Source: Burkholderiales bacterium (lineage in GTDB: Bacteria; Pseudomonadota; Gammaproteobacteria; Burkholderiales; Burkholderiaceae_C). Taken from it: 48,329 nucleotides of DNA. The stretch lies in the NCBI GenBank assembly GCA_028871575.1, contig JAGWMW010000002.1:1-48329 (forward strand), given 5' to 3'. This document shows, in pieces, positions 9,352-19,296 of the stretch. The position numbers and the translations under genes are program-made. Below the pieces are notes generated by a model. The model was not told the DNA's origin, did not search any database, and saw only the letters and a list, made by a program, of their open reading frames with translations. How positions within the stretch are numbered: position 1 is the first letter of the stretch; the number at the start of each line of letters is the position of its first letter.

Positions 9352-10242
9352 ATGAAGTGGGAAGGCCAGGACCAGAGCGACAACGTCGAGGACCGGCGCG
9401 ACGGCGGGGGCGGGGGCGGCGGGGGTTTCGGCGGCTTCGGCGGCCGCCACATCGGCATCGGCAGCGTGGTGATCGCGCTGCTGGCGGGCTGGGCCTTCGG
9501 CATCAACCCGCTCACGGTGCTGGGCCTGCTCAGCGGCGGCGGGGCGCCCCAGTTGCAGGCGCCGCAGACGCCACAGGCGCCGGCCCACCGGCCGCCGGCC
9601 GGCGACCGCGAGGCGGTCTTCGTCTCGGTCGTGCTGCGCGACACCGAGCAGGTCTGGGGCCGGATCTTCCAGGCCGCCGGCGGCCGCTACGAGGACCCCA
9701 AGCTGGTGCTGTTCCGCGGCGCGACGCCCACCGCCTGCGGCACCGGCCAGAGCGCGATGGGTCCGTTCTACTGCCCCGGCGACCGCAAGGTCTACCTCGA
9801 CCTCGACTTCTTCGACACGCTCAGCCGCCGTCTGGGGGCGCCGGGCCAGTTCGCGCAGGCCTACGTGATCGCGCACGAGGTGGGCCACCATGTGCAGAAC
9901 CTGATGGGCATCACGGCCAAGGTCGAGGCCCTGCGCGGCCGGCAGACCACGGCCCAGGCCAATGCCACCTCGGTGCGGCTGGAACTGCAGGCCGACTGCC
10001 TGGCCGGCGTCTGGGCCTTCCACTCGCAACAGAGCAAGGGCTGGCTCGAGGCCGGCGACATCGAGCAGGCGCTGAACGCGGCCTCGCAGATCGGCGACGA
10101 CACGCTGCAGCGCGAGTCGCGCGGCACCGTGGTGCCCGAGAGCTTCACCCATGGCAGCAGCGCGCAGCGCGTGGGCTGGTTCAAGCGCGGCCTGGCCGGC
10201 GGCCAGGTCGAGGCCTGCAATACCTTCAAGGCGTCGCTGTAG
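9352..10242 (+). CDS. ypfJ: YpfJ-type neutral zinc metallopeptidase
   Basis: A 296-residue membrane-anchored protein of the KPN_02809/YpfJ family. Residues 18-31 are a Gly-rich tract, followed by one transmembrane helix (about 34-60) and a soluble domain. That domain contains the zinc-protease motif HEVGHH at residues 175-180 (metal-binding H175 and H179, catalytic E176). Other family landmarks are YCPGDRKVYLDLDFF and LELQADCLAGVWA, which supplies a downstream acidic ligand. The physiological substrate is unknown; quality control of envelope proteins is the usual guess. It lies just downstream of dcd. Confidence 0.9.
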   Translation: MKWEGQDQSDNVEDRRDGGGGGGGGFGGFGGRHIGIGSVVIALLAGWAFGINPLTVLGLLSGGGAPQLQAPQTPQAPAHRPPAGDREAVFVSVVLRDTEQVWGRIFQAAGGRYEDPKLVLFRGATPTACGTGQSAMGPFYCPGDRKVYLDLDFFDTLSRRLGAPGQFAQAYVIAHEVGHHVQNLMGITAKVEALRGRQTTAQANATSVRLELQADCLAGVWAFHSQQSKGWLEAGDIEQALNAASQIGDDTLQRESRGTVVPESFTHGSSAQRVGWFKRGLAGGQVEACNTFKASL

Positions 10243-10304
10243 CCGCTTCGCGTTGTGGCCTAATGCGGGGTTTTGTCCGAACCGAGCCGCAGGAGAATTT
10301 CACC

Positions 10305-10472
10305 ATGGGCAACAAGATCATCACCGAAGCCGACCGCAAGGCCACCCCGCGCCCGGTCGCCCCCACGGGCGTCACCGTCACCACCCAGCGCGGCCAGAAG
10401 GTCAGCCTCGAGCGCGGCTCGCACACCCGCAGCAAGAAGAACCCCGGCAAGCGGGCCAAGAAGGGCGGCTGA
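10305..10472 (+). CDS. Small highly basic protein, 55 residues, function unknown
   Basis: A short gene with a strong ribosome site (AGGAGA, about 9 bases before the ATG). The product begins MGNKIITEADRKATPRP and ends in a Lys/Arg-rich tail (SKKNPGKRAKKGG). It has no cysteine, no transmembrane segment and no signal peptide. The tail suggests nucleic-acid or ribosome binding, but that is inference. It follows ypfJ by 62 bp and is immediately followed by a hairpin, so it may be its own small transcription unit. I do not recognise the family. Confidence 0.75.
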   Translation: MGNKIITEADRKATPRPVAPTGVTVTTQRGQKVSLERGSHTRSKKNPGKRAKKGG

Positions 10473-10494
10473 GCGGGGGCTCCCGAGCCCGCTG
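10473..10494 (+). terminator. GC-rich hairpin directly after the 55-residue gene
   Basis: Starting one base after the TGA, AGCGGGGGCTC pairs with GAGCCCGCT over nine base pairs with a 2-nt bulge and a CC turn. There is no T-tract, so termination would be weak or Rho-assisted. It may instead stabilise the 3' end of the short message. Confidence 0.4.
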
Positions 10495-10579
10495 ACGCTC
10501 GCTGCCGCGCCAGGCGGCTGCCCGCCGGCGGACCGGCCGAGCCGGCTCCGCGGCCGCGGGCTCGAAGGTGCTGCGCGCC

Positions 10580-12241
10580 ATGCTGCGGATCACTGAGCTT
10601 CGGCTGCCGCTGGACCACGCGCCCGAGGCGCTGCGCGCGGCCGTCCTGGCCCGCCTGGGCGTGGCCGACGGCGAGTTGCGGGCGGTCACCGTCTTCCGCC
10701 GTGCCTACGACGCCCGGCGCAGGCATGCGGTGGTGCTGATCTACACGCTGGACTGCGAGCTCGCCGACGCGGCCACCGAAGCCGCGGTGCTGGCCCGGCA
10801 CACCGGCGACCCGCACCTGCGGCCGGCACCCGACACCCGCTACCGTTTCGTGGCGCAGGCACCGGCCGATTTCCGCGCCGGCGGCCGGCTGCGCCCGGTG
10901 GTGGTGGGCTTCGGCCCCTGCGGCCTCTTTGCGGCGCTGGTGCTGGCGCAGATGGGCCTGGCGCCGATCGTGCTGGAGCGCGGGCAGGCGGTGCGCCAGC
11001 GCACCAAGGACACCTGGGGCCTGTGGCGCCAGGGCGTGCTCGACCCCGGCAGCAACGTGCAGTTCGGCGAGGGCGGGGCCGGCACCTTCAGCGACGGCAA
11101 GCTGTGGAGCCAGATCAGCGACCCGCGCCACCTCACGCGCAAGGTGCTGACCGAGTTCGTCAAGGCCGGCGCGCCGGAAGAGATCCTCTACGTCAGCAAG
11201 CCGCACATCGGCACCTTCCGGCTGGTGAGCATGATCGAGAAGATGCGCGCCGAGATCACCGCCCTGGGCGGCGAGGTGCGCTTCGGCGAGCAGGTGCTGG
11301 ACCTGCAGATCGAGGCCGGCCGGCTGCGCGGCCTGAGGCTGGCCTCGGGCGCCGAGCTTCGGGCCGACCACGTGGTGCTGGCGCCGGGCCACAGCGCGCG
11401 CGACACCTTCGCGATGCTGCAGCGGCGCGGGGTGCGGCTCGAGGCCAAGCCGTTCTCGGTGGGGTTTCGCATCGAGCATCCGCAGGGCCTGATCGACCGT
11501 GCCCGCTTCGGCCCCAGCGCCGGCCACCCGATCCTGGGCGCGGCCGACTACCGGCTGGTGCACCACGCCCGCAACGGCCGGGCCGTGTACAGCTTCTGCA
11601 TGTGCCCGGGCGGCACCGTGGTGGCCGCGACCTCGGAGCCCGACCGCGTGGTCACCAACGGCATGAGCCAGTACTCGCGCAACGAGCGCAACGCCAACGC
11701 CGGCCTCGTGGTCGGCATCGAGCCGCAGGACTACCGCCAGATCGCCGGCGCGGGCGCAGTCGACCCGCTGGACGGGGTCGCCTTCCAGCGCCTGTGGGAA
11801 TCGCGCGCCTTCGAGCTCGGCGGCGGCGGCTACGTGGCGCCGGGGCAGCGGGTCGGCGACTTCCTGCGGCGCCAGCCCTCGAGCGCCGTCGGCAGCGTGC
11901 TGCCCTCTTACCGGCCCGGCGTGCGCATGACCGACCTGGCCGACCCCCGCCGCCCCAGCCTGCCAGCCTATGTGCTGGACGCGATCCGCGAGGCTCTGCC
12001 GGCCTTCGAGCGCCAGATCCCGGGCTTCGCGATGCCCGACGCGGTGCTGACCGGCGTGGAGACGCGCACCTCCTCGCCGCTGCGCATCCCGCGCGGGCGA
12101 GACCACCAGAGCCTGAACGTGGCCGGCCTGTACCCCGCCGGCGAAGGGGCGGGCTACGCCGGCGGCATCATGTCGGCCGGGGTCGACGGCATCGAGGTGG
12201 CGGAATCGGTGGCGCGCTCGATCCTGGGCGCGCCCGCCTGA
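10580..12241 (+). CDS. NAD(P)/FAD-dependent oxidoreductase (large conserved family)
   Basis: A 553-residue flavoprotein of the conserved 'NAD(FAD)-utilizing dehydrogenase' family. Its N-terminal about 90 residues form a small alpha/beta domain (LRITELRLPLDHAPEAL). A dinucleotide-binding fold follows (VVVGFGPCGLFAALVLAQMG, near residue 108), then VQFGEGGAGTFSDGKL, SFCMCPGGTVV and the C-terminal FAD loop AGLYPAGEGAGYAGG. The ATG at 10580 is preferred over a GTG four codons upstream. The reaction is not known for this family. It stands alone on the plus strand, converging on the FAH-family gene. Confidence 0.88.
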   Translation: MLRITELRLPLDHAPEALRAAVLARLGVADGELRAVTVFRRAYDARRRHAVVLIYTLDCELADAATEAAVLARHTGDPHLRPAPDTRYRFVAQAPADFRAGGRLRPVVVGFGPCGLFAALVLAQMGLAPIVLERGQAVRQRTKDTWGLWRQGVLDPGSNVQFGEGGAGTFSDGKLWSQISDPRHLTRKVLTEFVKAGAPEEILYVSKPHIGTFRLVSMIEKMRAEITALGGEVRFGEQVLDLQIEAGRLRGLRLASGAELRADHVVLAPGHSARDTFAMLQRRGVRLEAKPFSVGFRIEHPQGLIDRARFGPSAGHPILGAADYRLVHHARNGRAVYSFCMCPGGTVVAATSEPDRVVTNGMSQYSRNERNANAGLVVGIEPQDYRQIAGAGAVDPLDGVAFQRLWESRAFELGGGGYVAPGQRVGDFLRRQPSSAVGSVLPSYRPGVRMTDLADPRRPSLPAYVLDAIREALPAFERQIPGFAMPDAVLTGVETRTSSPLRIPRGRDHQSLNVAGLYPAGEGAGYAGGIMSAGVDGIEVAESVARSILGAPA

Positions 12242-12274
12242 TCCGCCTTCGATCCGCCGTCGAACAGGCGTCGA

Positions 12275-13138
12275 TCAACCGTCGATCAGCGCCGGGTCCC
12301 AGGCGTGCACCACCTGGCGCTGCTGGCCCAGGCCCTCGATGCCCAGCGTCATCACGTCGCCCGGCTTCAGGAACACCGGGGCCGGCTTGGCGCCCATGCC
12401 GACACCGGGCGGGGTGCCGGTGGTGACGAGGTCGCCCGGCTCCAGCGTCATGAAGCGGCTGAGGTAGGCGACGAGGGCGGCCACGCCGAAGATCATGGTG
12501 CGGGTGTTGCCGCTTTGGCAGCGGCGCCCGTTCAGGTCCAGCCACAGGTCCAGGCCCTGCACGTCGGCGATCTCGTCGGCCGTCACCAGCCAGGGGCCGA
12601 CCGGGCCGAAGGTGTCGCAGCACTTGCCCTTGTCCCACTGGCCGCCGCGCTCGAGCTGGTATTCGCGCTCGGACACATCGTTGACCACGCAGTAGCCGGC
12701 CACGTGCGCCAGCGCGTCGGCCTCGGCCACGTAGCGCGCGCGCTGCCCGATGACGACGCCGAGCTCGACCTCCCAGTCGCTCTTGACCGAGCCCTGCGGC
12801 AGCACCACGGGGTCGTTGCAGCCGATGGCGCAGTCGGGCGTCTTCATGAAGACGATCGGCTCGCGCGGCACCGGCATGCCGGCCTCGGCCGCGTGGTCGG
12901 CGTAGTTCAGGCCGATGGCGACGAACTTGCGCATGCCGCGCCAGGGCAGGCCGATGCGACCGGGCTCGACCACGGGCAGGCGCGCGGGGTCGACGCGCGC
13001 CAGTGCGGCCAGGCCTGCCGGCGACAGCGTGGCCGGCGTGATGTCGTCCAGCACCGGCGAGAGATCGCGCCAGCGGCCCTGCGCGTCGATCAGGGCCGGC
13101 CTTTCCTGGCCCTTGGGGCCGTGTCGCAGCAGCTTCAT
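12275..13138 (-). CDS. Fumarylacetoacetate hydrolase family protein
   Basis: A 287-residue enzyme of the FAH superfamily, which hydrolyses, isomerises or decarboxylates 2-oxo-acid intermediates using a divalent metal. The core motifs are present: VAIGLNYADHAAEAGMP near residue 75, then SDWEVELGVVIG with metal-binding acidic residues, and TGTPPGVGMG. The length and N-terminal PALIDAQGRWRDL region match the ureidoglycolate-lyase/2-hydroxyhepta-2,4-diene-1,7-dioate isomerase-like branch. It follows an SDR gene by 31 bp, so the pair may act in a sugar-acid or aromatic breakdown route. It is not the tyrosine-pathway FahA type, despite hmgA being nearby. Confidence 0.88.
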   Translation of the reverse strand: MKLLRHGPKGQERPALIDAQGRWRDLSPVLDDITPATLSPAGLAALARVDPARLPVVEPGRIGLPWRGMRKFVAIGLNYADHAAEAGMPVPREPIVFMKTPDCAIGCNDPVVLPQGSVKSDWEVELGVVIGQRARYVAEADALAHVAGYCVVNDVSEREYQLERGGQWDKGKCCDTFGPVGPWLVTADEIADVQGLDLWLDLNGRRCQSGNTRTMIFGVAALVAYLSRFMTLEPGDLVTTGTPPGVGMGAKPAPVFLKPGDVMTLGIEGLGQQRQVVHAWDPALIDG

Positions 13139-13169
13139 GCAGTGCCTCTGTTCGATCGAGCGAGGTGAT

Positions 13170-13931
13170 TCAGCCGCGGCCGACGAAGGGCATCTTCGTC
13201 GCCATCACGGTCATGAACAGCACATTGGCCGACAGCGGCAGCCGCGCCATCGCCATGAAGGTCTCGACCACGGCGGCCATCGCCATCCGCGCCTCCGGGC
13301 GCACGCTGCCGTCGGCCTGCGGCACGCCCTGGGCCATCGCCGCCGTCATGTCGCTGGCCACGTTGCCAATGTCGATCTGGCCCACCGCAATGTCGAAGGC
13401 GCGGCCGTCCAGCGCGGCGGCGCGCGTCAGGCCCGTGATCGCGTGCTTGGTCGCGGTGTAGGCGATCGAGCCCGGGCGCGGCGCATGGGCCGAGATCGAG
13501 CCGTTGTTGATGATGCGGCCGCCCTGCGGCTGCTGCGCGCGCATCAGCCTGAAGGCGTGCGAGAGGCAGTGGAAGGCACCATGCAGGTTCACGTCCACCG
13601 ACTGCCGCCAGGCGCTGGCCGGCAGCTCGTCGGGCGTGCGGCCGGGCACGAAGACACCGGCGTTGTTGAACAGCAGGTCGAGCCGGCCGCAGCGCTGTCG
13701 CACCGTGTCGAACAGTGCGGCCACGGCCGCTTCGTCGGCCACGTCGCAGGGCAGGGCCAGCCCCGTCCCGGGCGCGCCGGCCGCACCGGCCGCAGCGATG
13801 GCGGCCTGCAGCGGCGCCTCGCGCCGGCCGACGAAGACGACCTGCCAGCCCTCGTGCAACAGGGCCGTGGCGCAGGCTTGCCCGATGCCGCTGCCGGCGC
13901 CGGTGACGAGGGCGGTTCGAGGGGTCGTCAT
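13170..13931 (-). CDS. SDR family oxidoreductase
   Basis: A 253-residue classical short-chain dehydrogenase using NAD(P)H. It has the cofactor motif TGAGSGIG at residues 10-17, NNAG after the fourth strand, and the catalytic Ser...YTATK (Tyr-x-x-x-Lys) set in NNGSISAHAPRPGSIAYTATK. The C-terminal part (SANVLFMTVMATKMPFVGRG) matches SDRs found next to FAH-family hydrolases. It is probably transcribed with that downstream gene and diverges from the cupin gene. The substrate is unknown, likely a hydroxy or sugar acid. Confidence 0.9.
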   Translation of the reverse strand: MTTPRTALVTGAGSGIGQACATALLHEGWQVVFVGRREAPLQAAIAAAGAAGAPGTGLALPCDVADEAAVAALFDTVRQRCGRLDLLFNNAGVFVPGRTPDELPASAWRQSVDVNLHGAFHCLSHAFRLMRAQQPQGGRIINNGSISAHAPRPGSIAYTATKHAITGLTRAAALDGRAFDIAVGQIDIGNVASDMTAAMAQGVPQADGSVRPEARMAMAAVVETFMAMARLPLSANVLFMTVMATKMPFVGRG

Positions 13932-14027
13932 GACCCCGGATCGTACGGGGAAGCGGCCCGGCGACGGGCCAGCGAAGACCCGACAATGAGGCTCCGCCAC
14001 CGCCCCGCCCGCCGCGCGGCCCACCGC

Positions 14028-14408
14028 ATGCACTTCACCCGCGTCATCCTCTACACCGCCGACGACGGCCGCGCCCGCTTCCGCGAGGAGACCGTCCCGC
14101 TGAGCGAGGGCCGGCCCGAAGCGCGCCTGTCGACGCTGCTGCCGGCGCAGGGGCTGCAGCTGCGCGCCAGCCCAGTGGGCTTTCGCAGCGCCTTCCATTG
14201 CACCGAGGCCCCGCAATGGGTCTTCATCCTGGGCGGGCAGATGGAGATCGGCCTGCAGGACGGCAGCGTCCGCGTGTTCGGCCCCGGCCAGCATTTCTAC
14301 TCGGCCGACGTGCTGCCGCCCGGCATGGCCTTCGACCCCGCGTTGCATGGCCATTGCAGCCGCCAGCTCGGCGACGAGCCTCTGGTCACGGCCTTCATCC
14401 GCGGCTGA
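14028..14408 (+). CDS. Small cupin-fold protein
   Basis: About 126 residues forming a single cupin-like beta-barrel. APQWVFILGGQMEIGLQDG resembles cupin motif 1 and GPGQHFYSADVLPPG resembles motif 2, but the metal-binding histidines are only partly recognisable. I chose the ATG at 14028 (MHFTRVILYT), where the domain begins. An in-frame ATG at 13986 would add 14 Arg/His-rich residues and has no better ribosome site. It diverges from the SDR gene and converges on lspA. Function unknown. Confidence 0.75.
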   Translation: MHFTRVILYTADDGRARFREETVPLSEGRPEARLSTLLPAQGLQLRASPVGFRSAFHCTEAPQWVFILGGQMEIGLQDGSVRVFGPGQHFYSADVLPPGMAFDPALHGHCSRQLGDEPLVTAFIRG

Positions 14409-14453
14409 GCGCGGCCGGGTGTGGGCGAGTGCGGCCGAGCGCAGGCGCGCCCT

Positions 14454-14969
14454 TCAGCGCCCGCGCCGCACCCGGATCAGCTCGTCCAGCACCAGGCAGA
14501 CCGCCCCCAGCGTGATCGCGCTGTCGGCCAGGTTGAAGGCGGGGAAGTAGCCGCCTTCGAACAGCGGTGCCAGCCAGCGGAAGCGGAACTGCAGGAAGTC
14601 GACCACGTAGCCGTGGAGCAGCCGGTCGATCACGTTGCCGATGGCGCCGCCCATGATCAGGCTGACGGCGAAGCAGAACAGGCGCTGCGTCGGGTGGCTG
14701 CGGATCAGCCAGACGATGAAGGCCGACGCGGCCAGGCCCAGCGCGGTGAAGGCCCAGCGCTGCCAGCCGCTGGCTCCGGCCAGGAACGAGAAGGCCGCGC
14801 CCCGGTTGTGCGCCCGCACCAGGCTGAACCAGGCCGTCACCGGGTGCACCTGCCCGAGCGTGAACGCGGCCCGCACGACCGCCTTGGCCACCTGGTCGGC
14901 CAGCACCACCCCCGCGGCCAGCGCCAGCCAGGGCAGCAGGCCGCGGCCCCCCGCGTTGCGCGCCGCCAC
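14454..14969 (-). CDS. lspA: Lipoprotein signal peptidase (signal peptidase II)
   Basis: A 171-residue inner-membrane aspartic protease that removes signal peptides from lipidated prolipoproteins. Four hydrophobic helices are visible. The catalytic pair is D124 in GYVVDF and D149 in AFNLADSAI, with GNVIDRL at 111-117 as a further family marker. No ATG is available. The GTG at 14969 begins 5 bp after the ileS stop region and gives the normal length; a CTG two codons earlier is possible. The ileS-lspA order and tight spacing are conserved in proteobacteria and imply co-transcription. Confidence 0.93.
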   Translation of the reverse strand: MAARNAGGRGLLPWLALAAGVVLADQVAKAVVRAAFTLGQVHPVTAWFSLVRAHNRGAAFSFLAGASGWQRWAFTALGLAASAFIVWLIRSHPTQRLFCFAVSLIMGGAIGNVIDRLLHGYVVDFLQFRFRWLAPLFEGGYFPAFNLADSAITLGAVCLVLDELIRVRRGR

Positions 14970-14971
14970 GT

Positions 14972-17839
14972 TCAGGCCACGCGCCGGGACTCGCCCGCGC
15001 CGTAGAGGTTGCTGGTGCAGCGGCCGCACAGGCCGGGGTGGGCCGGGTCGTGGCCGACGTCTTCGCGCCAGTGCCAGCAGCGTTCGCACTTGAGGGCCCG
15101 GCTCGGGCGCACCTCGACCGCCCATGCCTGGCCGGCGCGCAGCTCGGCCCGCGACGTGATCAGCACGAACTTCAGGTCCTCGCCCAGCGAGGCCAGCAGC
15201 GCGTGGTCCTCGGCGCCGGCCGTGAGCACCACCTCGGCCTGCAGCGACGAGCCCAGGGCGCCGGCAGCGCGCAGGGCTTCGATCTCCTTGTTGACACCGT
15301 CGCGCAGTGCCCTCAGGCGCGCCCACTTCGCCAGCAGCACCGAGTCGGGTGCATCGAAGGCGAGGTGGGACTCGGTGAAGATCGTGCCGCTGTAGCCCGG
15401 CTGCGTGGCGGCGAATACCTGCCAGGCCTCCTCGGCCGTGAAGCTGAGGAATGGCGCCATCCAGCGCAGCATCGCGTGCGTGACTTGCCACAGCGCGGTC
15501 TGCGCGCTGCGCCGCGCCAGCGACTTCGGCGCGGTGGTGTAGAGGCGGTCCTTCAGCACGTCGAGGTAGAAGCCGCCCAGGTCTTCGGCGCAGAACACCT
15601 GCAGCTTGGCGACGACCGGGTGGAACTCGTAGACCTCGTAGTGGCCCAGCAGCTCGGCCTGCAACTGCGCCGTGCGCGCCAGCGCCCAGCGGTCGATCTC
15701 GAGCAGCTCGCCGGCGGGCACGGCGTCGCGCGCGGGGTCGAAGTCGGCCGTGTTGGCCAGCAGGAAGCGCAGCGTGTTGCGGATGCGGCGGTAGCTGTCG
15801 ACCACGCGCGCCAGGATCTTGTCGTCGATGCTGAGGTCGCCCGAGTAGTCGGTGGCCGCGCACCACAGGCGGATGATCTCGGCGCCGAGCTGGCCCGTCA
15901 CCGTGCGCATCTCGATGAAGTTGCCCAGGCTCTTGCTCATCTTGCGGCCCGCGCCGTCGACCGTGAAGCCGTGCGTGAGCAGGCCGCGGTAGGGCGCCCG
16001 GCCCTCGAGCGCGCAGCCGATCAGCAGCGAGCTGTGGAACCAGCCGCGGTGCTGGTCGTGGCCTTCGAGGTAGAGGTCGGCCTCGGGGCCGCTCTCGTGG
16101 TAGCCGCGATCGCCCGGCGGGCCCTGGTGCGTGCCGCGCAGCACGTGGCTGAAGGTCGAGCCCGAGTCGAACCAGACGTCGAGGATGTCATTGCTCTTGG
16201 CGTAATGGGCGGCCGAATGCTCGCCGTCCTGGCCCAGCCACTCGGCCGGGTCGAGCCGGCTCCAGGCCTCGACACCGCCCTGCTCGACCAGCGCCGCCGC
16301 GCGCTCCAGCAGGGCCGGCGTATCGGGGTGCAGCTCACCCGTGGCCTTATTCAGGAAGAACGGCAGCGGCACGCCCCAGCTGCGCTGGCGGCTGATGCAC
16401 CAGTCGGGCCGGCCGGCGATCATGTCGCGCAGCCGGGCGCGGCCGTTCTCGGGGTAGAAGCCGGTCTGCTCGATCGCTTCCAGCGCCATCCGGCGCAGCG
16501 TCTGCGGGGCCTTGTCGGTCGTGAACACGCCCACGCCCTCGTCCATGCGCACGAACCACTGCGCCGCCGCGCGGTAGACCACCGGCGTCTTGTGGCGCCA
16601 GCAATGCGGGTAGCTGTGCAGCAGCTCGCCCTGCGCGAGCAGGCGGCCGGCGTCTCGCAGCGCCTGCACGATGGCCGGCTGCGCCTTCCAGATGTGCTGG
16701 CCGCCGAACAGCGGCAGCGCCGCCTCGTAGGCGCCGTGGCCCTGCACCGGGTTCAGGATGTCCTCCACCTTCAGCCCATGCGCCAGGCACGAGTTGAAGT
16801 CGTCGACGCCATAGGCCGGCGACGAGTGGACGATGCCGGTGCCGTCCTCGGCCGTGGCGTAGTCGGCCAGCATCACCGGCGAGAGCCGGTCGTACCCCGG
16901 GTGCACCTCGGCCAGCGGATGGCGGAAGTTCAGCCCCGCGAGCTGCTGGCCCTTTGCCACGGCCAGCACGTCGCCGGCCAGGCCCCAGCGCTGCAGGCAG
17001 GCCGGCACCAGGGCCTCGGCCACCAGCATCACGCCGCGCACGGTGGCCACCAGCGCGTAGGGCAGGGCCGGGTTGAGGTTGAGCGCCTGGTTGGCCGGCA
17101 GCGTCCACGGCGTGGTCGTCCAGATCACGGCGTAGGCCGGGCCGGGCAGCGAGGCCAGGCCGAAGGCGGCGGCCAGCCGCTCGGGCTCGGCGGCGGCGAA
17201 GGCGACGTCGACGGTGAGGCTCTTCTTGTCGGCATACTCGATCTCGAACTCGGCCAGCGAGCTGCCGCAGTCGAAGCACCAGTACACCGGCTTGCTGCCG
17301 CGGTAGACGAAGCCGCGCGCCATCAGCCGCCCGAGCACGCGGATCTCGCCGGCCTCGTTGCCCCGGTCCATCGTGCGGTAGACATGGCCCCAGTCGCCGA
17401 GTACGCCCAGGCGCTTGAAGTCGGCCATCTGCTGCGCGATCTGCTCGGTGGCATAGGCGCGGCTCAGCGCCTGCACCCGCTCGCGCGGCAGGCCGCGGCC
17501 ATGGTCCTTCTCGATCTGGTTCTCGATCGGCAGGCCGTGGCAGTCCCATCCGGGCACGTAGCGCGCGTCGAAGCCGGCGAGCTGGCGGCTCTTGACCACC
17601 ATGTCCTTCAGGATCTTGTTGACCGCATGGCCGATGTGCAGCTTGCCGTTCGCATACGGCGGGCCGTCGTGCAGCACGAACAGCGGCGCGCCTCGGCGGG
17701 CCGCGCGCAGGCGCTGGTAAAGGCCCGCCTCGTCCCAGGCCTGGATCCAGCCCGGCTCGCGCCGGGGCAGGTCGCCGCGCATCGGAAACGGCGTGTCCGG
17801 CAGGTTCAGGGTGTGGCGGTAGTCGGGGCTGGTGGTCAT
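14972..17839 (-). CDS. ileS: Isoleucyl-tRNA synthetase
   Basis: A 955-residue class I synthetase that charges tRNA-Ile in the cytoplasm. HIGH is at residues 68-71 ([17 protein letters not shown]) and KMSKS at 633-637 ([10 protein letters not shown]). The zinc-binding C-terminus is CERCWHW followed by LCGRCTSNL. Length is standard for the bacterial type. It is upstream of lspA, but ribF, its usual upstream partner, is separated from it by hmgA on the opposite strand. ileS therefore needs its own promoter in the 158-bp gap before 17839. Confidence 0.97.
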   Translation of the reverse strand: MTTSPDYRHTLNLPDTPFPMRGDLPRREPGWIQAWDEAGLYQRLRAARRGAPLFVLHDGPPYANGKLHIGHAVNKILKDMVVKSRQLAGFDARYVPGWDCHGLPIENQIEKDHGRGLPRERVQALSRAYATEQIAQQMADFKRLGVLGDWGHVYRTMDRGNEAGEIRVLGRLMARGFVYRGSKPVYWCFDCGSSLAEFEIEYADKKSLTVDVAFAAAEPERLAAAFGLASLPGPAYAVIWTTTPWTLPANQALNLNPALPYALVATVRGVMLVAEALVPACLQRWGLAGDVLAVAKGQQLAGLNFRHPLAEVHPGYDRLSPVMLADYATAEDGTGIVHSSPAYGVDDFNSCLAHGLKVEDILNPVQGHGAYEAALPLFGGQHIWKAQPAIVQALRDAGRLLAQGELLHSYPHCWRHKTPVVYRAAAQWFVRMDEGVGVFTTDKAPQTLRRMALEAIEQTGFYPENGRARLRDMIAGRPDWCISRQRSWGVPLPFFLNKATGELHPDTPALLERAAALVEQGGVEAWSRLDPAEWLGQDGEHSAAHYAKSNDILDVWFDSGSTFSHVLRGTHQGPPGDRGYHESGPEADLYLEGHDQHRGWFHSSLLIGCALEGRAPYRGLLTHGFTVDGAGRKMSKSLGNFIEMRTVTGQLGAEIIRLWCAATDYSGDLSIDDKILARVVDSYRRIRNTLRFLLANTADFDPARDAVPAGELLEIDRWALARTAQLQAELLGHYEVYEFHPVVAKLQVFCAEDLGGFYLDVLKDRLYTTAPKSLARRSAQTALWQVTHAMLRWMAPFLSFTAEEAWQVFAATQPGYSGTIFTESHLAFDAPDSVLLAKWARLRALRDGVNKEIEALRAAGALGSSLQAEVVLTAGAEDHALLASLGEDLKFVLITSRAELRAGQAWAVEVRPSRALKCERCWHWREDVGHDPAHPGLCGRCTSNLYGAGESRRVA

Positions 17840-17997
17840 GCGGCGGCGGCAAGGGGCCGGATCGGCGGGGAAGGGCGCGCCGGCTTCGGGGAGCGCGGCA
17901 CGGCGGAGTCGGGCAGGCCGGTCCGCGAGAGCGCGCGATTTTAGCGGCGGGCCCTGCGCGCTACGATGAAGCCTCGCAGCTCGCGCGCCCTCTGCCC
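17840..17997. promoter_or_regulatory. Divergent promoter region between ileS and hmgA
   Basis: The gap must serve both divergent genes. On the minus strand a -10-like TAAAAT occupies 17938-17943, about 98 bases before the ileS start. On the plus strand TACGAT at 17962-17967 lies about 30 bases before hmgA. Neither has a convincing -35. Nothing else is recognisable here; no T-box or riboswitch fold was evident. Confidence 0.35.
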
Positions 17998-19296
17998 ATG
18001 AACCCAGCCCATGCGATGCGCGGCCCCGCCGGCTTCGGCAACCACCACGCCAGCGAGGCCCTGCCCGGGGCCCTGCCGCAGGGCCGCAATAGCCCGCAGC
18101 GCCCCGCGCACGGGCTGTACGCCGAGCTGCTGTCGGGCAGTGCCTTCACGGCGCCGCGGGCCGACAACCGGCGCACCTGGCTCTACCGCCGGCTGCCTTC
18201 GGTGGCCACCGGCGCCTACGAGCCCTATGCGCAGCCGCGGTGGACCAGCGGCTCGGCCGGCGGCGTGGCCGCGCCGCCCGACCCGCTGCGCTGGCACCCC
18301 TTCGCGCTGCCCGCGCGGCCCACCGATTTCGTCGACGGCCTGCAGACCGTGGCCGCCAACGGCGACCCCGACCAGCAAGGCGGCATGGCCGCGCTGGTGT
18401 ACGGCGCCAACGAGTCGATGGCGCAGCGCGCGCTCGTCAACGTCGATGGCGAGATGCTGCTCGTGCCGCAGCAGGGCCGGCTCGTCGTGACGACCGAGCT
18501 CGGCGTGCTGGCCGCGCGGCCGGGCGAAGTGCTGCTGATTCCGCGCGGGCTGGCCTTCAAGGTGGCGCTGCCCGACGGCCCGTCGCGCGGCTATGTCTGC
18601 GAGAACTACGGCGCCGCCTTCCGCCTGCCCGAGCTGGGCCCGATCGGCTCCAACGGCCTGGCGAATGCGCGCGACTTCCATGCGCCGCAGGCCGCGTTCG
18701 AAGCCGATGCCGCCGACTATCGCATCGTGCGCAAGGTCGGCGGCCGGCTCTGGATCAACCGCCAGCGCGGCACGCCGTTCAACGTCGTCGCCTGGCACGG
18801 CAACCTCGCGCCGCTGGTCTACGACACCGCGAATTTCATGGCCCTCGGCTCGATCAGCTTCGACCATCCCGACCCGTCGATCTTCACGGTGCTGACCTCC
18901 CCCAGCGACACGCCGGGCGTGGCCAACTGCGACTTCGTGATCTTCCCGCCGCGCTGGCTGGTGATGGAAGACACCTTCCGCCCGCCCTGGTACCACCGCA
19001 ACGTGATGAGCGAGTTCATGGGCCTGATCCACGGCCAGTACGACGCCAAGCCCGAGGGCTTCAAGCCCGGCGGCGCCAGCCTGCACAACGCGATGGTGCC
19101 GCACGGTCCGGACGCCGAGGCCTTCGAGCGGGCGAGCCAGGCCGAGCTGCGGCCCCACAAGCTGGAGGCCACGCTGGCCTTCATGTTCGAGACCCGCTGG
19201 CGGCTGCACCCCACGGCCTGGGCGATGGCACCCGAGCGACGCGACTTGCGCTACGCCGAGTGCTGGGCGCCGCTGCAGGACCGCTTCACGCCTTAA
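17998..19296 (+). CDS. hmgA: Homogentisate 1,2-dioxygenase
   Basis: A 432-residue non-heme iron enzyme that opens the ring of homogentisate to maleylacetoacetate in tyrosine and phenylalanine breakdown. The iron ligands fall at H333 and E339 ([14 protein letters not shown]) and H369 (VPHGPD), two residues off the human numbering. The N-terminus ([23 protein letters not shown]) is diagnostic. It lies between ribF and ileS on the opposite strand, and no other gene of the pathway is adjacent. Its TAA shares the palindrome TTAA (19293-19296) with the ribF stop. Confidence 0.96.
   Translation: MNPAHAMRGPAGFGNHHASEALPGALPQGRNSPQRPAHGLYAELLSGSAFTAPRADNRRTWLYRRLPSVATGAYEPYAQPRWTSGSAGGVAAPPDPLRWHPFALPARPTDFVDGLQTVAANGDPDQQGGMAALVYGANESMAQRALVNVDGEMLLVPQQGRLVVTTELGVLAARPGEVLLIPRGLAFKVALPDGPSRGYVCENYGAAFRLPELGPIGSNGLANARDFHAPQAAFEADAADYRIVRKVGGRLWINRQRGTPFNVVAWHGNLAPLVYDTANFMALGSISFDHPDPSIFTVLTSPSDTPGVANCDFVIFPPRWLVMEDTFRPPWYHRNVMSEFMGLIHGQYDAKPEGFKPGGASLHNAMVPHGPDAEAFERASQAELRPHKLEATLAFMFETRWRLHPTAWAMAPERRDLRYAECWAPLQDRFTP

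Noticed and set aside
12269-12288. Direct repeat CGTCGATCA near the FAH gene stop
   Set aside because: Only two short copies, one spanning the stop codon; too little to call a functional element.
15038-17944. Long open frame antisense to ileS (968 codons)
   Set aside because: It mirrors the ileS reading frame, is rich in His/Arg/Gln/Ala with no recognisable domain, and arises from the very high GC content.
17840-17997. T-box or riboswitch before ileS
   Set aside because: No T-box consensus or specifier stem is visible, and T-boxes are not expected in betaproteobacterial ileS.
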